DNA of 64,000 bases, from positions 163,202 through 227,201 of the forward strand of contig DIXU01000014.1 of NCBI GenBank assembly GCA_002436105.1, in the 5' to 3' direction. The position numbers and the translations under genes were made by a program. This document shows, one piece after another, positions 57,243-64,000 of the stretch. The notes below the pieces were generated by a model. That model was given only the letters and a program-made list of their open reading frames with translations. It had not been told where the DNA came from and did not search any database. Each line of letters opens with the position of its first letter. The first letter of the stretch is position 1. The DNA is from Candidatus Aminicenantes bacterium UBA6072 (lineage in GTDB: Bacteria > Acidobacteriota > Aminicenantia > UBA2199).

Positions 57243-58205
57243 TTACCGGCCGATCCTGTCCAAGGCCTGGGCGACCTTGTCGGCGGAAAGGTCGATATAA
57301 CCGGCCTCGGATACGAATTTCTGCCCCTCGTTCAAAATCCACTTCATGAAAACGGCGACCAGTTTATTGTGCGGCCGGCCCTTGCAGACGAAGTAGAGGT
57401 CGCGGGCCGGAGGGCTGGGATACCTGCCGGCGGCGATGGCGGCGGTGATGGCGTTGCGGTCGCCGTAAAAATTTTCGTCCTTGTCGATCATGCCGTTGCC
57501 GTTCAAGTCGATGGGCAGGATGACGGTGCCGGTCATGGGCTTCAGCGTGCCGGCGTCGTAGGCGTAATTGACGTTGTTGAAGCCGATGCCCAGCGCGTCC
57601 TTGCGTACCGCGTCGTTCAGCCCCGGATCGCCGAAGACGCCGATGCCCAGCAGGTCTTCCTGTTTTTTGCCCAGGAAGAGGGCCCAGGTTTCCGCCGCGC
57701 CGCAGGAGTCCGAGCGCGTATAGGCATGGACCTGCAAGGCGCCCTTTCCGCCCAGGAGCTCGCTCCAGGTCGGCGGTTCCTCCTGCAGCCAGATGCGGGC
57801 GAGCGCGGAGCGCCGGATCCCCTTTTTCATGATCTCCCCGATCAGCGGATGGTTGCGGTTGATGACCGGGACCACGGCATCCTTGGTGACCGGAATGAAC
57901 CAGGCGCCCTTCTGGATCTCGACCGGGTAGATCTCGCGGGAGACCATGCCGATGTCAACCATGCCGGCCAGCGCGTCGGCGATCCCCTTCCCGGCCCCGC
58001 CCGCCGAGATGTCGAAACGGACGTGCGGATGAAGCCGGCGGAATTCCTCGGACCACTTCACCACCATGGGATAAAGCGCCCAGGCGCCGGAGATGGTGAT
58101 CGTGCCTTTCAGTTCGGGAAATTCCCTTTTCTGGGCCGGCAGCGGCCGGGGACCGAGCAAAGCCAGCAGGGAAAGGAGGAGCAAGGTGGAAATGGTTTTT
58201 TTCAT
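57243..58205 (-). CDS. pstS: PstS-family phosphate-binding protein
   Basis: ATG 58205 is preferred: GGAGG precedes it by 8 nt, while the ATG at 58220 overlaps that site. The 320-residue protein has a signal peptide and the PstS pattern: GTITISGAWALYPMVVKW, ISAGGAGKGIADALAGMVDIG, AYTRSDSCGAAETWALFLG and GYIDLS. It should bind phosphate in the periplasm for a PstCAB importer; pstC, pstA, pstB and phoU are not in the window. It is co-transcribed with the porin from a perfect-consensus promoter. Confidence 0.9.
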   Translation of the reverse strand: MKKTISTLLLLSLLALLGPRPLPAQKREFPELKGTITISGAWALYPMVVKWSEEFRRLHPHVRFDISAGGAGKGIADALAGMVDIGMVSREIYPVEIQKGAWFIPVTKDAVVPVINRNHPLIGEIMKKGIRRSALARIWLQEEPPTWSELLGGKGALQVHAYTRSDSCGAAETWALFLGKKQEDLLGIGVFGDPGLNDAVRKDALGIGFNNVNYAYDAGTLKPMTGTVILPIDLNGNGMIDKDENFYGDRNAITAAIAAGRYPSPPARDLYFVCKGRPHNKLVAVFMKWILNEGQKFVSEAGYIDLSADKVAQALDRIGR

Positions 58206-58267
58206 TGGTGTTGCCTCCATTTGGGGAAAATCATTGAATGCCGAATTCGGGCTACAAACATAGTACG

Positions 58268-58295
58268 ATTATAATACAAAAAATCTTCCTGTCAA
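58268..58295 (-). promoter_or_regulatory. consensus promoter of the pstS-porin operon
   Basis: Minus strand: TTGACA (58295-58290), a 16-nt spacer and TATAAT (58273-58268), both perfect matches. A leader of about 55 nt follows, with the GGAGG site 8 nt before ATG 58205. I see no convincing PHO box overlapping it. Confidence 0.8.
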
Positions 58296-58341
58296 TAGTC
58301 CAGTTTAAAAAAATGGAGAAAATCGGGAGTGGGATCGCCGA

Positions 58342-58370
58342 TTGTATTTCAAGGAAATTTGGTCTACAAT
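58342..58370 (+). promoter_or_regulatory. promoter of the ndk-rsb-purA operon
   Basis: TTGTAT (58342-58347), a 17-nt spacer and TACAAT (58365-58370). A GAGGTGA site in the roughly 10-nt leader precedes ATG 58387. Confidence 0.6.
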
Positions 58371-58386
58371 TGCGGCGAGGTGATAT

Positions 58387-58794
58387 ATGGAGCGAACCCT
58401 GGCCATCATCAAGCCCGACGCGGTCCAGCGCCAGCTGGTCGGGGTGATCATCTCCGAGATCGAAATGAATCGCTTTGCCATCCGCGCCATCCGCACCCTG
58501 CGCCTGAGCTCCGAACAGGCCGCACGCTTCTACCGCGAGCACCTGAAGAAGCCTTTTTACGAGAGCCTCGTGGCCTACATGTCCTCGGGCCAGCTTTTTT
58601 CGCTGGTCCTGGAACGAGATGACGCCGTCGACGAATGGCGGCGGCTGATGGGACCGACCGATCCCGCCCAGGCCGGGCCGCTCAGCCTGCGGCGGCGCTT
58701 CGCCATCGACATCCAGCGCAACAGCGTTCACGGAGCCGACTCGCCGGCGACAGCGGCGCGGGAGATCGATTTTTTCTTTGGAGAGGGGGCATGA
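58387..58794 (+). CDS. ndk: nucleoside diphosphate kinase
   Basis: This 135-residue enzyme transfers the gamma phosphate between nucleoside triphosphates and diphosphates. It has the family start MERTLAIIKPDAVQR and the phospho-acceptor histidine in RNSVHGADSP. MGPTDP and LRRRFAIDIQ contact nucleotide. It has GAGGTGA before the ATG and overlaps the STAS gene as ATGA. Being the first gene of the partner-switching operon and of purA ties nucleotide supply to this signalling set. Confidence 0.95.
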   Translation: MERTLAIIKPDAVQRQLVGVIISEIEMNRFAIRAIRTLRLSSEQAARFYREHLKKPFYESLVAYMSSGQLFSLVLERDDAVDEWRRLMGPTDPAQAGPLSLRRRFAIDIQRNSVHGADSPATAAREIDFFFGEGA

Positions 58795-59153
58795 AAAGTT
58801 TCCAGATCCGCAGCAAGATGGTCAACGGCGTGGCGGTCCTTTACCTGAAAGGGCATCTGGACGCCCATCAGGTGGGGCGCTTCGAGAAGGAGCTCGTACG
58901 CATCATCCGCGAGAACCATTTCAATATCCTGATCAACGGCCAGGACCTGAATTACATCACGTCGGCCGGCATGGGCATCATCATGGGATATATCGATGAG
59001 GTTCGCGAGAAGGGCGGGGACATCAAGCTGTGCTCGCTGAACGAACGGGTGCATGAGACCTTTGACCTGGTGGGTTTCACCGAGATCTACGACTTCATCG
59101 CCGATGAGCAGGCCGCCATTGAAAAATTCAGCCGCATTCCCACCCAAGCCTGA
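58791..59153 (+). CDS. STAS-domain anti-anti-sigma factor (RsbV/SpoIIAA-like)
   Basis: This 120-residue single STAS domain has the phosphorylatable serine in LNYITSAGMGIIMGY, the place of Ser58 in SpoIIAA. GHLDAHQVGRFEKEL and NFNILINGQDL are typical. Dephosphorylated STAS proteins bind anti-sigma kinases of the RsbW type, which are encoded next. ATG 58791 is preceded by GAGAGGGGG and overlaps the ndk stop. It overlaps the RsbW-like gene by about 50 bases, so the two are stoichiometrically linked. The released effector (sigma factor or other target) is not in the window. Confidence 0.92.
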   Translation: MKSFQIRSKMVNGVAVLYLKGHLDAHQVGRFEKELVRIIRENHFNILINGQDLNYITSAGMGIIMGYIDEVREKGGDIKLCSLNERVHETFDLVGFTEIYDFIADEQAAIEKFSRIPTQA

Positions 59154-59562
59154 TTTTTCGATCACCATCCTGTCGCAGACCCAGCTGTTGAAGATGGTGG
59201 TCGAGCTGACCCGGCATATCGCCACCCTGTCCCAGTTCCCCATCAAGGAGGCGCAGCAGATCTCGCTGGCCATCGATGAGGCCGTGACCAACGTCATCAA
59301 GCATTCCTATGGCAACCGGGCCGGGGGCGAGATCCGCATCGAGTTTTTCCTGGCCGCCGCCGGCCTGCGCATCCGCATATTCTACCGCGGCCTGGTGCCC
59401 GACATCTCCAGCGAGGAGGTGAACATCGGGCGCATGATCAAGAAAAAAAAGAAAGGCGGCCTGGGCGTCAAGCTGATGAAGACCATCATGGATGAGGTCG
59501 TTTACTCGAGCGTCGACGGCGAGAATTGCTGCGAGATGATCAAGTGGCGGACAGCGAAATAA
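59104..59562 (+). CDS. anti-sigma factor / serine kinase (RsbW-like HATPase)
   Basis: ATG 59104 or TTG 59119 starts this protein of 147-152 residues. It has an HATPase_c_2 domain: the N-box ISLAIDEAVTNVIKHSYG, nearly the RsbW signature, and a G-box GGLGVKLMKTIMDEV. RsbW proteins phosphorylate the STAS antagonist and sequester a sigma factor. IGRMIKKKKKGG is an unusual lysine run before the G-box. It sits between a STAS gene and a PP2C phosphatase gene, giving the full kinase-antagonist-phosphatase set. Its start within the STAS gene is uncertain. Confidence 0.9.
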   Translation: MSRPPLKNSAAFPPKPDFSITILSQTQLLKMVVELTRHIATLSQFPIKEAQQISLAIDEAVTNVIKHSYGNRAGGEIRIEFFLAAAGLRIRIFYRGLVPDISSEEVNIGRMIKKKKKGGLGVKLMKTIMDEVVYSSVDGENCCEMIKWRTAK

Positions 59563-60794
59563 AACGGCTGCAGAAGGAGCTGCAATTCAGGAAGCTGCAG
59601 CTGAACTCCATCCACGAGCTCTCCTCGGCCATGCAGACGCAGTTCGACGTCGATCATGTCATGAGGATCTTCTTTTCCTCGCTCATGGCGCCGCTGGGCC
59701 TCTTGCGCACCTTTTTCTTCGACCGCCGCCATGACCTGTTGCGCAAGCGCGGCTTCGCCCTGAACGAAGGGGAGGCGCTGCTGCTGAAGAAAAAGCTCTC
59801 CCGCGTCCTGGCCGGCCGGGACTTCGTGGACGTGGAGACCCTGCCGCCGGCCCTGGACGACCTGAAAAAGCTGCTGCAGGCCAGGCGCATCGCCTACCTG
59901 CTCAATGTCGCCGAAGGCAAAAAAAGGCCCATCATCCTGGGACTGGGGCGCAAGTTCAACCGGCGCGAGCTGGAGGCGGAGGATTTCGAGTTTGCCTGCA
60001 TCCTGTCGCGCTTCATGCTGATCGAGCTGGACAACATCCGCTACCTGGCGCAGATCGTCGAGAAGCAGAAGCTGGAGCACGAGATGAAGATCGCCCGCGG
60101 CATCCAGCTTTCGCTGCTGCCCCAGGCGCTGCCGGCGCTGCGCCATTATGACCTGGCGGTCATCTACGAACCGATCCAGGAGGTCGGCGGCGACTACTAC
60201 GATATCCTGAAGAAAAAAAAGCACATCCAGCCGCTGGTGCTGGCGGATGTCGAGGGCAAGGGCCTGGCCGCCGCCCTGCTGGCCGCCTCCTGCCAGGCCG
60301 TTTTTCATTCCATGAACGAGCTGTACCTGTACAAGCCGGCCGTTTTCATCGCCAGGGCCAACGCGTTCATCCACGAGATCACCCGCGGCAACCGCTTCAT
60401 CACCCTGTTCTGGATGCTGCTCAACGACGACGTCCCGGCGCTGACCTATGTCAATGCCGGTCACAGTGCCCCCTTCCTGGTCGGCTCCGACGGCGCGCGC
60501 AAGCTGGATGCCGGCGGGCTGCTGCTCGGATTCAGCAACGACAGCGCCTACCAGGAGCAGACCGTGGCGCTGAAAAGCGGCGACGTGGTCTGCGCCTTCA
60601 CCGACGGCGTGTTCGAGGCGCAGAATCCGGCGGGTGCCGAATTCGGCGAGCGGACCATCGCCGACTTCCTTCAGGCCCATCGCCGCCTCGAGGCCCGGGA
60701 GCTGGGCGACGCGCTGTACCGGAGGATCAAGAGCTTCATCGGCAAAGGCAAGTTCCGCGACGATTTCACCATCCTGATCGTCAAGGTGCGCTGA
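59544..60794 (+). CDS. PP2C serine phosphatase (RsbU/SpoIIE-like)
   Basis: GTG 59544 (VADSEIKRLQ) is the likely start, overlapping the RsbW-like gene by 19 bases; TTG 59526 is possible. The protein of ~416 residues has an N-terminal coiled coil (EIKRLQKELQFRKLQL), a GAF-like sensory region to ~residue 170, then a PP2C_2 domain with metal-binding VGGDYYDIL, LADVEGKGLAAALLA, YVNAGHSAPFLVG and FTDGVFEAQN. It should dephosphorylate the STAS protein in response to a signal sensed by the GAF region. It directly precedes purA with a 12-base gap. Confidence 0.92.
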   Translation: MADSEIKRLQKELQFRKLQLNSIHELSSAMQTQFDVDHVMRIFFSSLMAPLGLLRTFFFDRRHDLLRKRGFALNEGEALLLKKKLSRVLAGRDFVDVETLPPALDDLKKLLQARRIAYLLNVAEGKKRPIILGLGRKFNRRELEAEDFEFACILSRFMLIELDNIRYLAQIVEKQKLEHEMKIARGIQLSLLPQALPALRHYDLAVIYEPIQEVGGDYYDILKKKKHIQPLVLADVEGKGLAAALLAASCQAVFHSMNELYLYKPAVFIARANAFIHEITRGNRFITLFWMLLNDDVPALTYVNAGHSAPFLVGSDGARKLDAGGLLLGFSNDSAYQEQTVALKSGDVVCAFTDGVFEAQNPAGAEFGERTIADFLQAHRRLEARELGDALYRRIKSFIGKGKFRDDFTILIVKVR

Positions 60795-60806
60795 AAAGGG
60801 GAAAAA

Positions 60807-62075
60807 ATGAACACTGTCGTGCTGGGGCTGCAATGGGGCGACGAGGGCAAGGGCAAGGCCATCGATTACCTGGCCGGGAGCTTCGACGTGGTCACGCGCT
60901 TCCAGGGCGGGCACAACGCCGGGCATACCGTCTATTACCGGGGGGAAAAGGTCGTCCTGCACCTGCTGCCTTCGGGGATCTTCTACCCAGACTGCCTGGC
61001 GGTGATCGCCAGCGGCGTGGTGGTGCAGCCGCTGCAGCTGGTCGATGAGATCCGCAATGCCCGCTCGCTCGGACTGACGCTGGACAACCTGGCCCTCTCC
61101 GCCAACGCGCCGCTGATCCTCCCTTTTCACCAGCAGCTGGACGTCGTCTTCGAGGATTCCCGCTACCAGCGCATCGGCACGACCCGGCGCGGCATCGGCC
61201 CGGCCTACGAGGACGTCGTCGGTCGCCGCGCCCTTTTCGTCGGCGATCTGCTGCGCGAGGCCTCGTTCCGCGGCAAGATCACCCGCCTGGCGGAATACTA
61301 CAACCGGCTCTTCGCAGCCTACGGCCATCCGGCCGAGGACCTGGAAGATGCCATCCGGCGCTATCTGGAGGCCGGGGAATTCCTCCGGCCCCACGTGACC
61401 GACACCACGCGGCTGCTGCGCGAGTCCTGGCAGGCGAAAAAGAAGATCCTCTTCGAGGGGGCCCAGGGGAGCCTGCTGGACATTCACCTGGGCACCTACC
61501 CCTTCGTGACCTCTTCCAACACCACCATCGCCGGGGTGTTCTCCGGGACCGGGCTCTCGCCCAAGGCCGTCGACCGCGTGGTGGGCATTTCCAAGGCGTA
61601 TGCCACGCGCGTGGGCGAGGGGCCTTTTCCCAGCGAATTAAAGGACGACTTCGGCGCCAGGCTGCGCGCGCTCGGCAATGAGTTCGGGGCGACCACCGGG
61701 CGGCCGCGGCGGGTCGGCTGGCTCGACCTCGTCGCCCTGAAGCACGCGGTGCAGATCAACGGCGTCGACGATATTTTCCTGACCAAGCTCGACGTCCTGG
61801 ACGACCTGGCCGAGATCCGCGTGGCGACCGCCTACGAGACCGACGGCGAGCGGTGCGACGCGTTCCCCTGCCACGCCGAGGCGCTGGATCGGGTCACGCC
61901 GGTGTACCAGGCGCTGCCGGGGTGGCAGAAAAAGCTGGGGGCCATCGAGCGCGCCCGGGACCTGCCCGGGGCCGTTCGCGCTTACCTCGATTTCATCGAA
62001 AAATTCGTCGGGGCGCGCATCCGCTACCTGGGCGTCGGCACCGAGCGCCGGCAGACGATCGAGATCACGGACTGA
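60807..62075 (+). CDS. purA: adenylosuccinate synthetase
   Basis: This 422-residue enzyme forms adenylosuccinate from IMP, aspartate and GTP. It begins with the GTP-binding loop QWGDEGKGKAIDYLAG. It contains the IMP-site GHNAGHTV and TRRGIGPAYED blocks, and GAQGSLLDIHLGTYPFVTSS; the C-terminal VGWLDLVALKHAV is the usual end pattern. Length is normal. A GGGGA site precedes the ATG. It is the last gene of the ndk-rsb-purA run; a heptamer repeat element lies 17 bases after its stop. Confidence 0.96.
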   Translation: MNTVVLGLQWGDEGKGKAIDYLAGSFDVVTRFQGGHNAGHTVYYRGEKVVLHLLPSGIFYPDCLAVIASGVVVQPLQLVDEIRNARSLGLTLDNLALSANAPLILPFHQQLDVVFEDSRYQRIGTTRRGIGPAYEDVVGRRALFVGDLLREASFRGKITRLAEYYNRLFAAYGHPAEDLEDAIRRYLEAGEFLRPHVTDTTRLLRESWQAKKKILFEGAQGSLLDIHLGTYPFVTSSNTTIAGVFSGTGLSPKAVDRVVGISKAYATRVGEGPFPSELKDDFGARLRALGNEFGATTGRPRRVGWLDLVALKHAVQINGVDDIFLTKLDVLDDLAEIRVATAYETDGERCDAFPCHAEALDRVTPVYQALPGWQKKLGAIERARDLPGAVRAYLDFIEKFVGARIRYLGVGTERRQTIEITD

Positions 62076-62092
62076 AAAAAGACATTAAAAAG

Positions 62093-62165
62093 TTCGCGGT
62101 TCGGCGTTCGCAGTTCGAGGTTGAAGAAAAAAAGGCAAAAGGCGAAAGTAAAAAGGCAAAAGTGA
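62093..62165. repeat. heptamer-repeat intergenic element, copy 1
   Basis: Four tandem 7-bp units fit TTCGNNG: TTCGCGG, TTCGGCG, TTCGCAG and TTCGAGG (62093-62120), followed by an A/G-rich tail of about 45 bases in which AAGGCAAAAG occurs twice. The element lies between purA and the convergent lysine-rich protein gene. A sibling with the same layout is at 63834. Confidence 0.65.
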
Positions 62166-62233
62166 AGAACCATCACTCGACAGACGGCATCAGGCGCCGG
62201 CCGTCGCGGAACTGGGCGGAGTTCAGGGCCCGG

Positions 62234-62455
62234 TTACTTTTTTTTGGCCTTGGCCTTGGGCTTGGCTTTCGCCTTGGGCTTTGCCTTGGCTTTTGCTTTT
62301 GCGGCCTTTTCCAGCTCCGCCTTGCTCTTGCGCTTCATGTCCATGGCGTGGGATTTCTTGTAGCTCTGGATGTCCTTGAAGCGCCCCTTGGCGTCGCGCA
62401 CGGCGTAGAGCTTCTTCCCCTTCGAGCTTCTCATGACTGTTCTTTTCACTGGCAT
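62234..62455 (-). CDS. small lysine-rich protein with histone H1-like tail
   Basis: ATG 62455 follows GAGGTGA and gives a 73-residue basic protein. The N-terminal half (MPVKRTVMRSSKGKK, then LYAVRDAKGRFKDIQ) may be a small fold; from ~residue 50 it is a lysine/alanine/proline tail with repeated AKAKPKAK units, like bacterial histone H1-type or AlgP tails. Such tails bind DNA or RNA nonspecifically and condense chromatin, so a nucleoid-associated or RNA-binding role is plausible. It has its own promoter. It is not similar in codon use to a random shadow; the start and motif look real. Confidence 0.78.
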   Translation of the reverse strand: MPVKRTVMRSSKGKKLYAVRDAKGRFKDIQSYKKSHAMDMKRKSKAELEKAAKAKAKAKPKAKAKPKAKAKKK

Positions 62456-62473
62456 GGGCTCACCTCTGCCATT

Positions 62474-62502
62474 CGTATAGCACGCGGAAACGCCAATGTC
62501 AA
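62474..62502 (-). promoter_or_regulatory. promoter of the lysine-rich protein gene
   Basis: Minus strand: perfect TTGACA (62502-62497), a 17-nt spacer and TATACG (62479-62474). The leader of about 12 nt holds the GAGGTGA site. Confidence 0.6.
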
Positions 62503-62569
62503 TTTGTTTGCGCCCGGATGCAGGTGATTGCGGTTTTTGTCGCGGCCAGCGGAAAAAACCATTCCGCAT

Positions 62570-63757
62570 TTACCCCTTGAACCGGTCGAGGGCCAGCAGC
62601 AGCAGCCTGGCGGCGCGCTCGAGCTTGGGCGCCTCGATGACGTAGGCCAGGCGCACCTCGTCCTTGCCCTTTCCCGGAGTTTTGTAAAAGCCCTCGCCCG
62701 GCGCCACCATCACCGTCTCGTTGTTGTCGCTGAACTCGTTGAGCAGCCAGCGGGCGAAGATCTCGCCGTCGGCGATCGGCAGCTTGGCCATGATGTAGAA
62801 GGCGCCCTCCGGTTTCTGCAGAATGATCTCCTGGCGCGAGGTCAGGATGGAATAGAGGATGTCGCGGCGCTTCTGGTATTCGGCCATGACCTCCCTGAAG
62901 TAGTCGTGGGGCAGCTCGTAGGCGCCGATGGCCCCGACCTGCTCGAGGGTGGGCGGGCAGAGGCGGGCCTGGGCGAACTTGGTGATGCCCTTCATCACGG
63001 ACTCGTTGCGCGACATCACGGCCCCGATGCGGGCGCCGCAGGCCGAATAGCGCTTGGAGATCGAGTCGACGACGATGACGCGGTCCTCCAGTCCCTGCAG
63101 CTGCAGCACGCTGAAATGGACCTTGCCGTCGTAGGTGAATTCCTTGTAGACCTCGTCGGCGATGAGGAACAGGTCGTGCTTCTTGACGAAATCGCCGATC
63201 TCCTTCAGCTCGCTCTCGGAATAAACGGTGCCGGTGGGATTGTTCGGCGAGCAGAGGAGGACGGCGCGCGTGCGCGGGCTGAGCTTCTGCTCGAACTCGC
63301 TGATGGCGGGCAGGTGGAATCCGTTCTCGGCCTTGGCCGTCACCGGCACGATCTTGAGCCCGCACTGCGAGGCGTAACCGCTGTAGTTGGTATAGAAAGG
63401 CTCGGAGACGATGACCTCGTCGCCCGGGTCGCCCACGGCGTTGAAGGCGAAGGAGATCGCCTCGCTGCCGCCGGTGGCGATGACGATGTTCCTGGGTTCA
63501 AGGACGATCTTGAAAAAAGCGAAATAATTGACCATGGCGACCTTGAGGGCCTCAAGGCCGTCGGATGGGCCGTAGGAGAGGACCTTCTCCTCATAGTCGT
63601 AGATCTTCTGATAGAAAACCTCCGGGGTGTGGATGTCAGGCTGGCCGATATTCAGGTGATAGACGGTCGTGCCGCGCTTCTTGGCGGCGTTGGCGATGGC
63701 GGTCAGCTTGCGGATCGGGGATTCCTGTATGTTCTGGGCGCGCTGGGAGATGTTCAT
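62570..63757 (-). CDS. class I aminotransferase (aspartate-type)
   Basis: This 395-residue fold-type I PLP enzyme has NIGQPDIHTPEVF near residue 40, YGPSDGLEALKVAM, CSPNNPTGTVYSE, DEVYKEFTYDG and the PLP lysine in DSISKRYSACGARIG. These are aspartate-aminotransferase I gamma features, seen in many broad-specificity enzymes of thermophilic or anaerobic bacteria. It transfers an amino group to 2-oxoglutarate; the amino-acid substrate cannot be fixed. AGGAGG precedes the ATG. Downstream (to the left) are 114 bases before the lysine-rich protein gene. Confidence 0.92.
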   Translation of the reverse strand: MNISQRAQNIQESPIRKLTAIANAAKKRGTTVYHLNIGQPDIHTPEVFYQKIYDYEEKVLSYGPSDGLEALKVAMVNYFAFFKIVLEPRNIVIATGGSEAISFAFNAVGDPGDEVIVSEPFYTNYSGYASQCGLKIVPVTAKAENGFHLPAISEFEQKLSPRTRAVLLCSPNNPTGTVYSESELKEIGDFVKKHDLFLIADEVYKEFTYDGKVHFSVLQLQGLEDRVIVVDSISKRYSACGARIGAVMSRNESVMKGITKFAQARLCPPTLEQVGAIGAYELPHDYFREVMAEYQKRRDILYSILTSRQEIILQKPEGAFYIMAKLPIADGEIFARWLLNEFSDNNETVMVAPGEGFYKTPGKGKDEVRLAYVIEAPKLERAARLLLLALDRFKG

Positions 63758-63784
63758 CGTTCCTCCTGGGTTGTTAAGATCGAA

Positions 63785-63813
63785 ATTATAATCTCATTTT
63801 TGCCGCAAATCAA
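63785..63813 (-). promoter_or_regulatory. promoter of the aminotransferase gene
   Basis: Minus strand: TTGATT (63813-63808), a 17-nt spacer and perfect TATAAT (63790-63785). A leader of about 20 nt with AGGAGG leads to ATG 63757. Confidence 0.7.
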
Positions 63814-63833
63814 TGGAATATGTCAGGAAGTTG

Positions 63834-63893
63834 TTCGACGTTCGAAGTTCGAGGTTCGATGTAGAAGAAATAAAGAAAGAAAGAATAAAAAAA
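63834..63893. repeat. heptamer-repeat intergenic element, copy 2
   Basis: Four perfect units TTCGACG, TTCGAAG, TTCGAGG and TTCGATG (63834-63861) differ only at base 6, which takes each of the four nucleotides once. A purine-rich tail of about 30 bases follows, as in copy 1. I see no gene from here to the window end. Confidence 0.75.
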
Positions 63894-63976
63894 AGAAATA
63901 CGGAGCGCCTTTCTTTTATTGCTTTCTTCGGTGTTTCTTTTCTGCTGCCGCGCCCGAAAGGGATCTTGCTCTTTAA

Positions 63977-64000
63977 CGTCGAACGTCGAACATCGAACCT
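63977..64000. repeat. inverted heptamer units at the window end
   Basis: CGTCGAA, CGTCGAA and CATCGAA, then CCT at the edge, are the same heptamer family on the opposite strand. ACATCGAACCT (63990-64000) is the exact reverse complement of 63852-63862, so copies 2 and 3 form an inverted pair about 115 bases apart. The element continues outside the window. Confidence 0.65.

Noticed and set aside
59502..61487. Open frame of 661 codons on the minus strand, antisense to the PP2C and purA genes
   Set aside because: Composition is that of reverse-complemented coding sequence; both sense genes have full catalytic signatures.
62093..64000. CRISPR array
   Set aside because: The heptamer units are contiguous with no spacers, and no cas genes are present.

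Overview
The window is gene-dense, GC-rich bacterial chromosome. I found 63 protein genes I regard as real, plus three very short upstream ORFs, and no gene-free stretch over 300 bases. I saw no rRNA, tRNA, CRISPR array, prophage or insertion sequence. The cell looks Gram-negative: Lnt, a phosphate-type porin, a SPOR protein, lipoproteins and an undecaprenyl-phosphate sugar transferase are present. It is probably anaerobic or microaerophilic, given two radical-SAM proteins, a 4Fe-4S aldo/keto reductase, an IscR-like regulator and bacterioferritin. DUF4097, PATAN-DnaJ-TPR, TatT-type TRAP, LytS/LytR and archaeal-type phosphoglycerate mutase together resemble Acidobacteriota/Aminicenantes-like or other deep lineages. 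That placement is an inference from gene content only.

Layout. 1-9.4 kb: end of a DUF4097 protein, pgsA, a CheY-like regulator overlapping a YhcC radical-SAM gene, a PATAN-DnaJ-TPR fusion, a coupled glgA-trxA-trxB operon, amrS and an unknown membrane-anchored protein. 9.4-13.2 kb (minus): a TRAP transporter made of TatT lipoprotein, DctP-like binding protein and fused DctQM. 13.3-16 kb: nadA, a NifU-like protein and a family-5 solute-binding protein. 16-18.6 kb (minus): a LiaF-like protein, LytS-type kinase and LytTR regulator. 18.8-21.2 kb: an MBOAT acyltransferase and a partner protein. 21.3-31 kb (minus): an NfeD-slipin-SPOR-Lnt operon and an M50 protease-trpS-scpA-scpB-hisC-lpdA operon. 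31.2-34.6 kb: a purine-type permease, an internally duplicated ThyX and a P-loop protein. 34.7-39.4 kb: a stand-alone PolX-type HhH protein, maf, an aldo/keto reductase, an unknown 114-residue protein, a TPR lipoprotein, an IscR-like regulator and a secreted protein. 39.4-46 kb: an SDR, an SPT-like acyl-CoA transferase and a glycan operon. 46-56 kb: bfr, htpX, ftsB, the grpE-dnaK-dnaJ-rsmE-kinase operon, apgM, an MBL hydrolase and a Xer recombinase. 56-64 kb: a porin with PstS, ndk with a complete RsbV/RsbW/RsbU-like partner-switching set and purA, a lysine-rich histone-tail-like protein, an aminotransferase and heptamer-repeat elements.

The most distinctive signal is regulatory. At about ten transcription-unit starts a sigma70-type promoter places its -10 box only 6-8 nt before the start codon, with no Shine-Dalgarno sequence. 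These messages should be leaderless. Two begin with leaderless mini-ORFs, one of which ends on the start codon of the next gene. Other units have ordinary leaders with AGGAGG-like sites, so two initiation modes appear to coexist.

The most distinctive protein is the 490-residue ThyX. It contains two ThyX repeats that have decayed in complementary ways: repeat 1 keeps the N-terminal signature and repeat 2 keeps the C-terminal signature. All coordinates and motifs were read by eye. Family names rest on motif and length recognition, without database searches.
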